Origin: an uncultured Verrucomicrobiota bacterium
Lineage (GTDB): Bacteria > Verrucomicrobiota > Verrucomicrobiia > Opitutales > Opitutaceae
Reading direction: 5' to 3'
Length of the DNA stretch: 64,000 nt
NCBI GenBank assembly: GCA_903869675.1
Contig: CAIQAB010000013.1
Span: 8,001-72,000, forward strand
Every line of letters begins with the position of its first letter. The stretch's first letter is position 1. The notes beneath the pieces were generated by a model. The model was given only the letters and a program-made list of their open reading frames with translations. It did no database searches and had not been told where the DNA came from. Below, piece by piece: positions 18,426 through 27,657 of the stretch. The position numbers and the translations under genes were made by a program.

Positions 18426-19676
18426 ATGCCCCTGCTACCCCGCCCCCTGTTGACCGCTTTGACGGCGGCCGCCCTGTTCGCCCTGCCCGCCTCCGCCGCC
18501 GATAAACTCGTCGTCACCGTCACGCACTCGCTGGCCATCGCCCGGCCCTCCGAGACCATCACCGTGTCTTGGTGCGAGGTGAACAAGGCCCTGCCCCACG
18601 CCCTCATCCAAAAAATCGCCGTGCGCGACGCCACCGGCCGCATCCTGCCCTACCAGGTGACCAACGTCGCCCCCCAGGCCAAGGACCCCGATCGCATCGG
18701 CATCGCTTACGGCGAATTGATTTTCCAGCACGACTTCGCCCCCGGCGAGCAGTCCGCGACCTTCACCGTTGAACAAACCGAGACGGTATCGCCCACCTTC
18801 CCCATCAAGGCCTTCGCCCGCCCGGTCCCGGAACGCCTTGACGACTTCGCCTGGGAAAACGACCGCCTCGCCCACCGCACCTACGGCCCCGCCCTCGCCG
18901 CCCCCGCACCCGCCGGGACGGTGAAGGAGGTGCTCGTCACCAGCGGCCTTGACCTGTGGTGCAAGCGCGTGGACTACCCGATCATCGACCGCTGGTATAA
19001 CAAAGGCCACGACCACTACCACCACGACGAAGGCGAGGGCATGGATATGTATGGCGTCGCCACCTCCCGCGGCTGCGGCGGCACCGGGGTCTGGACCGAC
19101 GGCCGCCTCCATGTTTCCTCCAACTACAAATCCGCCCGCATCATCACCAACGGCCCCGTCCGCGCCGTGTTCGAACTGACCTACGACACCTGGGCCGCCG
19201 AGGGCGTATTCGTCTCCGAGGTCAAGCGCTTCACCGTCGATGCCGGCCACAACCTCGACCTCGTGGAGAGCACCTTCGCCGCCACCGGTAAACCCACCGA
19301 AGGCAAACCCACCGAACTCACCATCGCCATCGGCCTGAACAAAAACCCCTCCGATAAAAAACAGGAACCGATCATAACGCTCACCCCCGACGCCTCCGCT
19401 GGCATCCTCGCCCAGTGGATCGCCCAAAAAACCAACGGCGCCCTTGGCACCGCCATCGTGCTCGTCGATACCGCCGCCTTCGCCGGCTTCGCCGAGGACG
19501 CCCGCAACTCCCTCGTGCTCGCCAAAGTCACCCCGGACCAACCCCTCCGCTACCTCGCCGGCGCCGGCTGGGACCGCTCCGGCCAGTTCACCGATCAAGC
19601 CGCTTGGCTAGCCTACGTCGCCGCCGAGTCCACCCGCGCCCGCGCCCCGATCACCGTCCGACTCTCAACCCTTTAA
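18426..19676 (+). CDS. Secreted DUF4861-family protein of pectin loci
   Basis: The 416-residue protein has a signal peptide (PLLPRPLLTALTAAALFALPASAA). It carries the DUF4861 hallmark: a His/Asp-rich run NKGHDHYHHDEGEGMDMYG followed by SRGCGGTGVWTDG, then beta-rich sequence (VRAVFELTYDTW, EVKRFTVDAGHNLDLVESTF). DUF4861 proteins are found repeatedly beside GH105 and pectate lyases in Bacteroidota and Verrucomicrobiota. I know of no settled reaction; a periplasmic lyase or sugar-binding role is plausible given the beta-sandwich appearance and the conserved His and Asp residues. It lies 19 bases before the GH105-GH28 gene. Confidence 0.8.
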   Translation: MPLLPRPLLTALTAAALFALPASAADKLVVTVTHSLAIARPSETITVSWCEVNKALPHALIQKIAVRDATGRILPYQVTNVAPQAKDPDRIGIAYGELIFQHDFAPGEQSATFTVEQTETVSPTFPIKAFARPVPERLDDFAWENDRLAHRTYGPALAAPAPAGTVKEVLVTSGLDLWCKRVDYPIIDRWYNKGHDHYHHDEGEGMDMYGVATSRGCGGTGVWTDGRLHVSSNYKSARIITNGPVRAVFELTYDTWAAEGVFVSEVKRFTVDAGHNLDLVESTFAATGKPTEGKPTELTIAIGLNKNPSDKKQEPIITLTPDASAGILAQWIAQKTNGALGTAIVLVDTAAFAGFAEDARNSLVLAKVTPDQPLRYLAGAGWDRSGQFTDQAAWLAYVAAESTRARAPITVRLSTL

Positions 19677-19695
19677 ACTGAAATCTTACCACGCC

Positions 19696-22323
19696 TTGCC
19701 CATGCTACCCCTAGCCCGTCTCCTCGCCCCCCTCCTGCTCGCCTGCTCCCTCCTGCCGGCCGCCACCCCGCCCGTCGCACCCGCCCAGAAATTCGGCGAC
19801 GCCACCCCGCTCGAATGGTCCCTGCGCATGGCCCGCTCCGAAATGACCCGCCAGGGCGAGCGGATGTTTTTCGACGCCAACCCCAAGGCCAAGTGGTCCT
19901 ACACCGCCCCGCTCGTCGGCCTGTCCCTGATGCGCCTCTCCGCCCAGACCGGCGACCCCTCCTTCGGCGCCTACGGCGTGCGCACCGCCACCTCCTTCCT
20001 CAACGCCGACGGCAACATCGCCGGCTACCGGAAAGACGAGTTCAACATCGACCTCGTGGCCCCCGGCAAAGTCCTGGTCCTCGCCTGGGAACAGGGGGAC
20101 CACTCCCCCGCCCTGCGCACCGCCATCGAGACGCTCCGCGACCAGATGCGCGCCCACCCGCGCACCAGCGAAGGCGGCTTCTGGCACAAGCAGCGCTACC
20201 CTCACCAGATGTGGCTCGACGGCCTGTTCATGGCCTCGCCCTTCCTCGCGCACTACGCCCAGACTTTCAATGAGCCCGCCCTGTTCGACGACGTCGCCAA
20301 ACAGCTTATCCTGATGGACCGCCACGGCTGGAACGCCGACAAACAACTCCACCACCACGCCTGGGACGAGGCCCGCGCCCAGCCCTGGGCCGACAAGGCC
20401 ACCGGCCACTCCCCCAGCTTCTGGAGCCGCTCCGTCGGCTGGTATGTCATGGCGCTCGTGGACTGCCTCGAATACCTCCCCGTGACCCACCCAGACTTGG
20501 AGAAGATCACCGAGATCCTCGACCGCACCGCCGCCGGCCTCGTGCGCTGGCAGGATCCCGCCACCGGTTGCTGGTGGCAGGTCACCGACCAAGGCCCCCG
20601 CGAAGGCAATTACCTCGAAGGCACCGGCACCGCCATGTTCAACTACGCCCTCGCGAAGGGCATCGCCCGCGGCTACCTTTCCCGCGAGAAATACCTGCCC
20701 GCCCTGCTCAAAGGCTACGCCGGCATGCTCCAAACCCTCGTCCGCACCGAGCCCGACGGCACCATCAGCCTCACCCAGTGCTGCGAAGTCGCCGGCCTCG
20801 GCGGCATGGGCAAAAACAACCACCCGCGCGATGGCTCCTTCGCCTACTACATCAGCGAGCCGATCATCGTAAACGACCACAAGGGCGTCGGCCCCTTCAT
20901 CGCGACCGGCGGTGAACTGGAAAAAATCCTCCGCGCCCCGTCCGCCCCCCGCTCCCTCGCCGACGAGGCCGGCCCCGGCTTCCAGGCCCGCGGCTGGCAG
21001 GATTACGAAAAGGTCCTCGCCCGCATCAAGGCCCCGACCTTCCCCGCCCGCGATTTCCCCATCACCGAGTTCGGCGCCAAACCCGGCCCCGAGGTCGCCC
21101 CCCTGGCCAACACCGTCGCCATCGCCGCCGCCATCGCCGCCGCGAACAAGGCCGGCGGCGGCCGCGTCCTCGTCCCCGCCGGCATCTGGCGCACCGGCGC
21201 CATCCACCTGAAGAGCAACGTGAACCTCCACGTCGCCAAGGACGCCACCCTCCTCTTCTCCACCAATCCCGCCGACTACCCCATCGTCCGCACCCGCTGG
21301 GAAGGCGTCGAGCTGATGAACTACTCCGCCCTCATCTACGCCTACGAGCAGACGAATATCGCGGTCACCGGCGAGGGCACCCTCGACGGCGGCGCCACCC
21401 TCGATGACTGGTGGAGCTGGAACAAGAAAGGCCAGGGCGCCGCCCAAAAACAAAAAGCCGCCCGCGACCGCCTCGTCGCCCTCGCCGAGACCGACACACC
21501 CGTCGAGCAGCGCGTCTTCGGCGACGGCCACTACCTCCGCCCCAACTTCGTCCAACCCTACCGCTGCACCAACGTGCTGATCGAGGGCGTCACCCTCCTC
21601 CGCTCTCCGATGTGGGTCATCCACCCGACCTTCAGCACCAACGTCACCGTGCGCGGCCTCACCATCCGCTCCCACGGGAGCAACAACGACGGCTGCGACC
21701 CCGAGTCCTCCCGCGACGTGCTGATCGAGAACTGCATCTTCGACAGCGGCGATGACTGCATCGCCATCAAGTCCGGTCGCAACGGCGACGGCCGCCGCGT
21801 GCCCATCGCCTCCGAAAACCTCGTCGTGCGCGGTTGCACCATGAAGGACGGCCACGGCGGCGTGGTGCTCGGCTCCGAATGCTCCGCGGGCATCCGCAAC
21901 GTGTTTGTGGAAAACTGCACCATGGACAGCCCCGATCTCGACCGCGCCCTGCGTTTCAAAAACAACGCCGTGCGCGGCGGCATCCTGGAAAACGTGTTCA
22001 TGCGCGACGTGCAGATCGGCAAGGTGGTCGAGGCCGTCATCACCATCGACCTGCTCTACGAGGAAGGCGCGAACGGCCCCTTCAAACCCATCGTGCGTAA
22101 TGTGCAGCTCGACCGCGTCACCGCCACCGCCGCCCCCCGCGTGCTCTACGTGCGCGGCTTCCCCGGCGCCCTCGTGGACGATATTCGCATCCACGATTCC
22201 GAATTCAAAGGCCTCACCCAGGCCGAGGTTGTGCAAGGCGTTGGAAATATATCTTTTCGCAACGTCACCCTCACCCCGGCCAACCTGAAGCCGGGCAAAA
22301 ACTCCGTCGGCGCCAAGCCCTAA
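19696..22323 (+). CDS. GH105-GH28 fusion: unsaturated galacturonyl hydrolase plus polygalacturonase
   Basis: One 875-residue secreted protein (signal peptide MLPLARLLAPLLLACSLLPAA) joins two enzymes. Residues ~35-410 are GH105 (YteR/RhiN-like), which removes the unsaturated uronic acid left at the non-reducing end by lyases: GFWHKQRYPHQMWLDGLFM with Asp175 as the likely general acid, SRSVGWYVMAL and NYLEGTGTAMF. Residues ~455-870 are GH28, a hydrolase of galacturonan or rhamnogalacturonan: NNDGCDPE (Asp665), GDDC (Asp686, Asp687), GHGG (His720). The RxK element appears as RALRFK. Both active sites look intact. Normally these are separate proteins of about 370 and 450 residues. It follows the DUF4861 gene by 19 bases and precedes the transporter by 21. 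Confidence 0.95.
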   Translation: MPMLPLARLLAPLLLACSLLPAATPPVAPAQKFGDATPLEWSLRMARSEMTRQGERMFFDANPKAKWSYTAPLVGLSLMRLSAQTGDPSFGAYGVRTATSFLNADGNIAGYRKDEFNIDLVAPGKVLVLAWEQGDHSPALRTAIETLRDQMRAHPRTSEGGFWHKQRYPHQMWLDGLFMASPFLAHYAQTFNEPALFDDVAKQLILMDRHGWNADKQLHHHAWDEARAQPWADKATGHSPSFWSRSVGWYVMALVDCLEYLPVTHPDLEKITEILDRTAAGLVRWQDPATGCWWQVTDQGPREGNYLEGTGTAMFNYALAKGIARGYLSREKYLPALLKGYAGMLQTLVRTEPDGTISLTQCCEVAGLGGMGKNNHPRDGSFAYYISEPIIVNDHKGVGPFIATGGELEKILRAPSAPRSLADEAGPGFQARGWQDYEKVLARIKAPTFPARDFPITEFGAKPGPEVAPLANTVAIAAAIAAANKAGGGRVLVPAGIWRTGAIHLKSNVNLHVAKDATLLFSTNPADYPIVRTRWEGVELMNYSALIYAYEQTNIAVTGEGTLDGGATLDDWWSWNKKGQGAAQKQKAARDRLVALAETDTPVEQRVFGDGHYLRPNFVQPYRCTNVLIEGVTLLRSPMWVIHPTFSTNVTVRGLTIRSHGSNNDGCDPESSRDVLIENCIFDSGDDCIAIKSGRNGDGRRVPIASENLVVRGCTMKDGHGGVVLGSECSAGIRNVFVENCTMDSPDLDRALRFKNNAVRGGILENVFMRDVQIGKVVEAVITIDLLYEEGANGPFKPIVRNVQLDRVTATAAPRVLYVRGFPGALVDDIRIHDSEFKGLTQAEVVQGVGNISFRNVTLTPANLKPGKNSVGAKP

Positions 22324-22344
22324 TCCCACCCCCCACTCAACCCC

Positions 22345-23799
22345 ATGTCCGCCTCCTCCGCCCCCGCCCCGAAGATGACCGGTTACCGTTGGTCAATTTG
22401 CGCGATGCTATTCTTCGCCACGACCATTAACTATCTGGATCGCCAAGTCCTGTCCCTGACGTGGAAGGATTTTATCTCCCCCGAGTTCCACTGGTCCGAT
22501 GCCCAATACGGCAACATCGCCGGCTACTTCTCCATCTTCTACGCGATCAGCATGCTCTTCGCCGGTCGCTTCATCGACTGGATGGGCACCAAACGGGGCT
22601 TCAACTGGGCGATCGGCATCTGGTCGGTCGGCGCCTGCCTGCACGCCTTTTGCGGCATCGCCACCTCGGGCATCCTCGCCGGGCAATGGATGGTCGGTTT
22701 TGAAGGCGCCAAGGACGCCATCGGGCACGTCACCGACATCGCTCGCGTCGCAGAGGTGAGCGTGGGGTTGTTCATCTTCGCCCGCTTCATCCTGGCCGTG
22801 GGCGAGGCCGGAAACTTCCCGGCCGCCATTAAAACCACCGCCGAATATTTTCCGAAAAAAGACCGGGCCTTCGCCACCAGTATCTTCAACGCCGGCGCCA
22901 CGGTCGGTGCCCTGTCCGCACCCCTCCTGATCCCCACCATCGCCGCCGCCTGGGGCTGGGAGGCCTCCTTCCTCATCATCGGTGCGCTCGGCTTTATTTG
23001 GATCGGCTTCTGGCTGCTGATTTATCACCGCCCCGAGGACACCCCGCGAGTGAACCCCGCCGAGCTCGCCTACATCCGGCAGGACCGCGCCGAAGAGGCG
23101 ATCAACTCGCCCGACAACGGCTCGGAGAAAATCAGTTTCTTCGCCCTGCTGCGCTATCGCCAGACCTGGGCCTTCGCCGTCGGCAAATTCATGACGGACG
23201 GCGTATGGTGGTTCTTCCTCTTCTGGACCCCCGCCTACCTGAGCTCCGTCTACCACATCAAGTCGTCCGACACCGTCGGCAAGCTGGCCATCTTCGTTCT
23301 CTACTCGATCACGCTGCTCTCGATCTACGGCGGTTGGCTGCCCTCCTACTTCGTAGGCAAGAAGGGCATGAGCCCCTACGACGGCCGCATGAAGGCCATG
23401 CTGATCTTCGCGTTCATCCCCCTGCTCGCGCTCTTCGCCCAGCCACTCGGGCACTACAGTTATTGGTTTCCGATCGTGATCATCGGCATTGCCGGCGCCG
23501 CGCACCAGGCCTGGTCGGCGAACATCTTCTCAACCGTGGGCGACATGTTCCCGCGCAAGGCCATCGCCACCGTCACCGGCATAGGCGGCATGGCAGGCGG
23601 AGTCGGCTCCTTCCTGATCAACAAGGGCTCGGGTAAACTCTTCGACCACGCCGCCGACACCCAGATGGTCTTCATGGGCTTCAAAGGCAAGGAGGCCGGC
23701 TACTTCATCATCTTCTCCATCTGCGCCGTGGCCTACCTCATCGGCTGGGCCGTGATGAAGGCGTTGGTTCCCCGTTACGAACCCATCAAGGATCTGTAA
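22345..23799 (+). CDS. MFS hexuronate-type transporter (anion:cation symporter family, ExuT-like)
   Basis: The 484-residue integral membrane protein has about 12 predicted transmembrane helices and the ACS-family signature NYLDRQVLSLTW in helix 1. Other ExuT/GarP-like motifs are GEAGNFPAAIKTTAEYFPKKDRAFATSIFNAGATVGA and AHQAWSANIFSTVGDMFPRKAIATVTGIGGMAGG. ExuT-like members import galacturonate and glucuronate by proton symport. The sequence has an extra ~30-residue insertion after helix 4 (WMVGFEGAKDAIGHVTDIARVAEV) compared with the second transporter here (37857-39221). Position among kduI, kduD and pectin lyases points to uptake of galacturonate, unsaturated galacturonate or a small oligomer; the exact substrate is not decidable by eye. 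Confidence 0.9.
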   Translation: MSASSAPAPKMTGYRWSICAMLFFATTINYLDRQVLSLTWKDFISPEFHWSDAQYGNIAGYFSIFYAISMLFAGRFIDWMGTKRGFNWAIGIWSVGACLHAFCGIATSGILAGQWMVGFEGAKDAIGHVTDIARVAEVSVGLFIFARFILAVGEAGNFPAAIKTTAEYFPKKDRAFATSIFNAGATVGALSAPLLIPTIAAAWGWEASFLIIGALGFIWIGFWLLIYHRPEDTPRVNPAELAYIRQDRAEEAINSPDNGSEKISFFALLRYRQTWAFAVGKFMTDGVWWFFLFWTPAYLSSVYHIKSSDTVGKLAIFVLYSITLLSIYGGWLPSYFVGKKGMSPYDGRMKAMLIFAFIPLLALFAQPLGHYSYWFPIVIIGIAGAAHQAWSANIFSTVGDMFPRKAIATVTGIGGMAGGVGSFLINKGSGKLFDHAADTQMVFMGFKGKEAGYFIIFSICAVAYLIGWAVMKALVPRYEPIKDL

Positions 23800-23841
23800 T
23801 CCGCCCCACCCCTCCCGGCACGGGCCAACCCCCACCCCTCC

Positions 23842-24960
23842 ATGCGCTCGCTCCGAATACTTCTGCCCCTGCTGTTGCTCGCCCCCTCCGCCCTGCCCGC
23901 CGCCGAGGTCGGCTGGAAAACCGCCCTCGCGCAGCCGGAAGCGTGGTATGCCACCGCCCGGGCCCGCGCCCTCGCCGACAGCGTGCTGCTCTATCAAATC
24001 CCGGTCGGCGGTTGGCCCAAGAACACTGATTTCTCCACCCCCCCCACCGCGGAGTTTCTGAAAGACGCGCGCATGGATCACCGCGCCGCCACGATCGACA
24101 ACAACGCCACCACCACGCCCCTGCTTTACCTCGCCCGCGTGCTCGCCGCCGCGCCCGACGAACGCACCCGCACCGCCTTCGAGCGGGGCTTCGATTACCT
24201 GCTCGCCGCCCAATACGAAAACGGCGGCTGGCCCCAGTATTTCCCTCTCCAAAAGGGCTACTACACCCACATCACCTACAACGACAACGCGATGGTGAAC
24301 GTGCTCGAATTCCTCCGTGACGCCTCGCGGGGCGAGCCGCCCTACGCCTTCGTGGACGCCGACCGCCGCGCCCGCGCCGCCGCCGCCGTGGCCAAGGGCA
24401 TCGATTGCATTCTCCGCACCCAAGTCCGCGACGCCGACGGCCACCTCACCACGTGGTGCGCCCAGCACGACGAGACCACCCTCGCCCCCGCCTGGGCCCG
24501 CAATTTCGAGCCACCCACTCTCTCCGGTGGCGAGAGCGTGGGCATCGTGCGTTTCCTGATCGGGATCGAATCCCCCGCGCCCGAAGTCCGCGCCGCCATC
24601 GAGGGCGCGGTAGCCTGGTTCGAGAAAGTAAAAATCACCGGCCAGCGCTACGAAACCTTCAAGAACGCCGAAGGCAAAAAAGACCGCCGCATCGTGCCCG
24701 ATCCCGCCGCGCCACCCATCTGGGCCCGCTTCTACGAACTCGGCACCGACCGTCCGCTCTTCATGGGCCGCGACAAAGTCGTTCGCTACGCCCTCGCTGA
24801 GATCGAGCGCGAACGCCGCGCCGGTTATTCGTATTACGTCACCAGCCCCAGCTCTCTGCTCGATAGCCAATACCCCAAGTGGCGCAAGCGCTTGGAAAAA
24901 ACCGCCGCGACCGTGACCAAGACCACCGGCCCCCAAAAGCCGGCCGAGGCCAAGCCCTGA
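23842..24960 (+). CDS. Pectate lyase, family PL10
   Basis: The 372-residue secreted protein (signal peptide MRSLRILLPLLLLAPSALPAAE) is a compact PL10 enzyme. It cleaves de-esterified homogalacturonan by beta-elimination, giving unsaturated oligogalacturonates. Family signatures are SVLLYQIPVGGWPKNTDF, DNNATTTPLLYLARVL, YENGGWPQYFPL, THITYNDNAMVNVLEFL, WCAQHDETTLAPAWARNFEPP and PIWARFYELGTDRPLFMGRDK. The length matches the catalytic domain alone, with no added binding module. A short Lys/Thr/Pro tail ends the protein. It is followed after 8 bases by a pectin methylesterase, whose product is its substrate. Confidence 0.95.
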   Translation: MRSLRILLPLLLLAPSALPAAEVGWKTALAQPEAWYATARARALADSVLLYQIPVGGWPKNTDFSTPPTAEFLKDARMDHRAATIDNNATTTPLLYLARVLAAAPDERTRTAFERGFDYLLAAQYENGGWPQYFPLQKGYYTHITYNDNAMVNVLEFLRDASRGEPPYAFVDADRRARAAAAVAKGIDCILRTQVRDADGHLTTWCAQHDETTLAPAWARNFEPPTLSGGESVGIVRFLIGIESPAPEVRAAIEGAVAWFEKVKITGQRYETFKNAEGKKDRRIVPDPAAPPIWARFYELGTDRPLFMGRDKVVRYALAEIERERRAGYSYYVTSPSSLLDSQYPKWRKRLEKTAATVTKTTGPQKPAEAKP

Positions 24961-24968
24961 CCCGCCTC

Positions 24969-25946
24969 ATGCCCTCCGCCGCCCGCCTCCGTCTCACTTG
25001 GTTCGCCGCGCTTTTCGCCCTGGCCCTGAGCGCCTTCGCCTCCGCGCCCGACGCCACCGTCGCCGCCGACGGCTCCGGCGATTACACCTCGCTCCAAGAG
25101 GCCATATCAAAGGCCCCCATGCGCACCGGCGCCAGCGACCCTCGCTGGGTCATCCTGGTCAAACCCGGCACCTACCGCGAGCGCATCTACGTGCAACGCG
25201 AGCGCGGGCGCATCCTCGTGCGCGGCGCCGGTCCCGCCAACACCACGATCACCTTTGATCTGCATGCGAATCTGCCCGGCCCCGACGGAAAACCACTCGG
25301 CACCTTTAATACTCCCACCGTGCAGATCGACGGCGACGGCATGATTTGGGAAGACATCACCCTCGCCAATACCGCCGGCCCCGTCGGTCAGGCCCTAGCG
25401 CTGCGCGCAGACGGCGACCGGCTCGTTTTCCGCCGCTGCCGTTTCCTTGGCTGGCAAGATACCATGCTGCTCAATCGTGGCCGCCACTACTTCGAGGACT
25501 GTTACATCGAAGGCCACGTGGACTTTATCTTTGGTGGCGCGACTGCGTATTTTTCCCGCTGCGAGATCCACGCCTTGCGCGACGGCTACCTCACCGCCGC
25601 CAGCACGCCCGAGGGCACGCCCCACGGCTTTGTCTTCGCCGATTGCCGCGTCACCGCCGCCGAAGCCGTCAAAACCTACCTCGGCCGCCCTTGGCGCAAT
25701 TTTGCCCGCACCGTCTTTCTCCGCACCGAGCTGAGCGCCGCCGTGCGCGCCGAAGGTTGGCATAACTGGGGCAAACCCGCCGCCGAGCTCACGACTTTCT
25801 ACGCCGACTACGCCAGCACCGGCCCGGGTGCGAACGCCACCGCCCGCGCCCCTTGGGCCAAGCCCCTCAGCGAAGCCGATACCGCCACCCTCACCGCGCC
25901 AGCGGTGCTGGCCGGAGCCGATGCCTGGAACCCGCTCGCCCCCTGA
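24969..25946 (+). CDS. Pectinesterase, family CE8
   Basis: CE8 enzymes remove methyl esters from homogalacturonan, opening it to PL10 and GH28. I start at the ATG at 24969, which gives a 325-residue protein with a signal peptide (LRLTWFAALFALALSAFASA); upstream in-frame codons overlap the PL10 gene and lie ahead of the signal. The right-handed beta-helix begins VAADGSGDYTSLQEAI. Catalytic residues are in place: Asp164 in GWQDT, Asp185 in GHVDFIFG and Arg240 in YLGRPWR. It is the last gene of pectin operon I. A second CE8 domain occurs in the fusion at 42340-44016. Confidence 0.95.
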   Translation: MPSAARLRLTWFAALFALALSAFASAPDATVAADGSGDYTSLQEAISKAPMRTGASDPRWVILVKPGTYRERIYVQRERGRILVRGAGPANTTITFDLHANLPGPDGKPLGTFNTPTVQIDGDGMIWEDITLANTAGPVGQALALRADGDRLVFRRCRFLGWQDTMLLNRGRHYFEDCYIEGHVDFIFGGATAYFSRCEIHALRDGYLTAASTPEGTPHGFVFADCRVTAAEAVKTYLGRPWRNFARTVFLRTELSAAVRAEGWHNWGKPAAELTTFYADYASTGPGANATARAPWAKPLSEADTATLTAPAVLAGADAWNPLAP

Positions 25947-26312
25947 GCGCCTTTTCAGGCCGCCAGCTGATCTTGTAGCCTTGCCCCTTCCGAAGCCGCA
26001 GACACGGCCGGCGCAGCCGTTGCCACACAACACCGGGATTGAACCTTAAACGGTATAAATCGCGTTGGGGTGGCAACGCAGGTCACCGATTTCAAAAGAC
26101 CTAATCTCCGCCTTACTCGCCTCCATGCCCGCACCATCCACCCGCGAAGAGTGCATGTGATCAGTGCAATGCCCTGCATTTTTAGTATAGGGACACCTGG
26201 CTCCAAATCGGGAACGACGAATAACAAATCCACCGACTCCCCGGCCCTTCAGCGATTTGTAGTTGCCCACAATCATCAACGTTTCTCGGCCAGACCCCTT
26301 CGGATTGTGCGC
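25947..26312. other. Intergenic region after pectin operon I
   Basis: This stretch lies between the convergent ends of operon I and the PEP-CTERM gene. I see no gene or RNA. At 26287-26301 it carries CGGCCAGACCCCTTC, a fragment of the repeat found around the transposase at 29492-30614, in the same orientation as the copy at 30600. Confidence 0.5.
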
Positions 26313-26348
26313 AAAAAAAGGCCGGGGAGGAAATCCTCGCCGGCCTTT
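26312..26348 (-). terminator. Rho-independent terminator of the PEP-CTERM gene
   Basis: Read on the minus strand, AAAGGCCGGCGAGG pairs with CCTCCCCGGCCTTT around a short ATTT loop and is followed by a run of T. It lies about 30 bases past the stop of the PEP-CTERM gene. The arms are about 14 bases with one mismatch. Confidence 0.85.
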
Positions 26349-26379
26349 GCCTAAATTAAATCGATTCGCTGGACCCCGC

Positions 26380-27576
26380 TCAAACCGAGCGACGGCGACG
26401 AGCGGCGACGCCAAATAGCGCTACGCCGCCCAGGATCGCGGCATAGGTGGAAGGCTCGGGGATGGGGGAAGCTATTAAATCTACCCCGCGGAATGCATAA
26501 TTGACTCCAGCGTTGGCCAACTCCGTGTAGCTGGTGGGCGTAGACCCAGAATCAATAATCTTAATCAATTTATTATCGCTAAGTTGTGTAGTGGTCAAAT
26601 ACAGGGAAAAAGCACCAGTCACGAGATCATAACTGCCCGCGAGCCCGCGAGGCCCAGCATAGCCAACTCCTAGGGTAGAGCTAAGGTTTCCGCTCGGACC
26701 CACGAGCAAACTATAAACATTGGACCAAGTCGAATTACTCAAAGTCCATTTTTGAAGACCGCCCCCAGTAGTTGTGCGGTCGTCCGCGATAAATGCAGTA
26801 TCGAGGACGGTGTCGGCATTTGTATCAAATAGCACAAATCCGTAGGGACTGGCACCCGTTCCCGTGTTGATGATGAGCGAACTAGTCTGCCCACTGGCAG
26901 TAGGTGTCCCCGTGCCTATGGACCAGATTCCATAACCGGTAGAAGCTGCACTTGTCGCAAAAAGTTGCCCACCATAGATATCGACGTTACGCAGATTTGT
27001 AGGCTGTCCCGTAGCCGTCGAGCTAACTTGGGTGAAAGCCGATCCGTCATAATACCAGGCACCACCGGTGTTGGGATTGCCACTTGAAGTTCCCGTTGCG
27101 TAAAAAGTAGTGGCGCTAGTTGGAACTACACTGCGGAAATTATTGCCACTAAACGGGGACGGCGGAGTCCCGGAAGGCCCTCCCGTGGGAAAAAGAGTCC
27201 GGCTGGCGACGTTTCCATCCAAACCGATAATTGTAGAAACTTTTGTATTACCGCTTGCAACCGATGCAGTTCCAGAGCTCGCATTGTAGCCTGGGATCGC
27301 GATATTACCATTGTAGTAATTAAGGTAGCCGTCGGACGTAGCCGATCCGGAATCAGTAACCTGATTGGTGCCCGATGTGGGAAGGTTAATGGTTTGAATG
27401 GCAGTCCCAGAAGTGTTGAATTCAAGAACCGATACGGCCGTGGCCGCGGACGACAACACTGTGACACCACCGCTGCCAACACGCTCGACCACCAAATCCC
27501 CGGTGGTAAAAGCGCCGGCGAAGGCACTGCCAACAGACGCTAAAGCGATCAGCAAGGTAATAGGATATTTATTCAT
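26380..27576 (-). CDS. PEP-CTERM sorting-domain protein, function unknown
   Basis: The 398-residue protein has a signal peptide (MNKYPITLLIALASVGSAFAG), a Ser/Thr/Gly-rich beta body and a C-terminal PEP-CTERM anchor: the PEP motif in IPEPSTYAAILGG, a hydrophobic helix and the basic cluster ARRRRSV. Such tails are processed by the exosortase system and direct export to the envelope or extracellular matrix. The body starts AFTTGDLVVERVGSGG with no lectin or enzyme motif I know; GxW/beta-propeller-like blades are possible (FVLFDTNADTVLDTAFIADDRT). Monocistronic, with its own terminator. No exosortase gene is visible in this window. Confidence 0.88.
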   Translation of the reverse strand: MNKYPITLLIALASVGSAFAGAFTTGDLVVERVGSGGVTVLSSAATAVSVLEFNTSGTAIQTINLPTSGTNQVTDSGSATSDGYLNYYNGNIAIPGYNASSGTASVASGNTKVSTIIGLDGNVASRTLFPTGGPSGTPPSPFSGNNFRSVVPTSATTFYATGTSSGNPNTGGAWYYDGSAFTQVSSTATGQPTNLRNVDIYGGQLFATSAASTGYGIWSIGTGTPTASGQTSSLIINTGTGASPYGFVLFDTNADTVLDTAFIADDRTTTGGGLQKWTLSNSTWSNVYSLLVGPSGNLSSTLGVGYAGPRGLAGSYDLVTGAFSLYLTTTQLSDNKLIKIIDSGSTPTSYTELANAGVNYAFRGVDLIASPIPEPSTYAAILGGVALFGVAARRRRSV

Positions 27577-27657
27577 ATGATGTGACTAGTAATTTCTTTA
27601 GACCACCTCAAAATCCGCTCGCAAGCCGCCGGTGTTACATTTACGAAAATATTTACG

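Noticed and set aside
19711-22329. Long open frame on the minus strand (about 870 codons) opposite the GH105-GH28 gene
   Set aside because: High-GC antisense shadow: composition is dominated by Gly, Ala, Val and Asp with no domain, and the plus strand encodes two intact catalytic domains.
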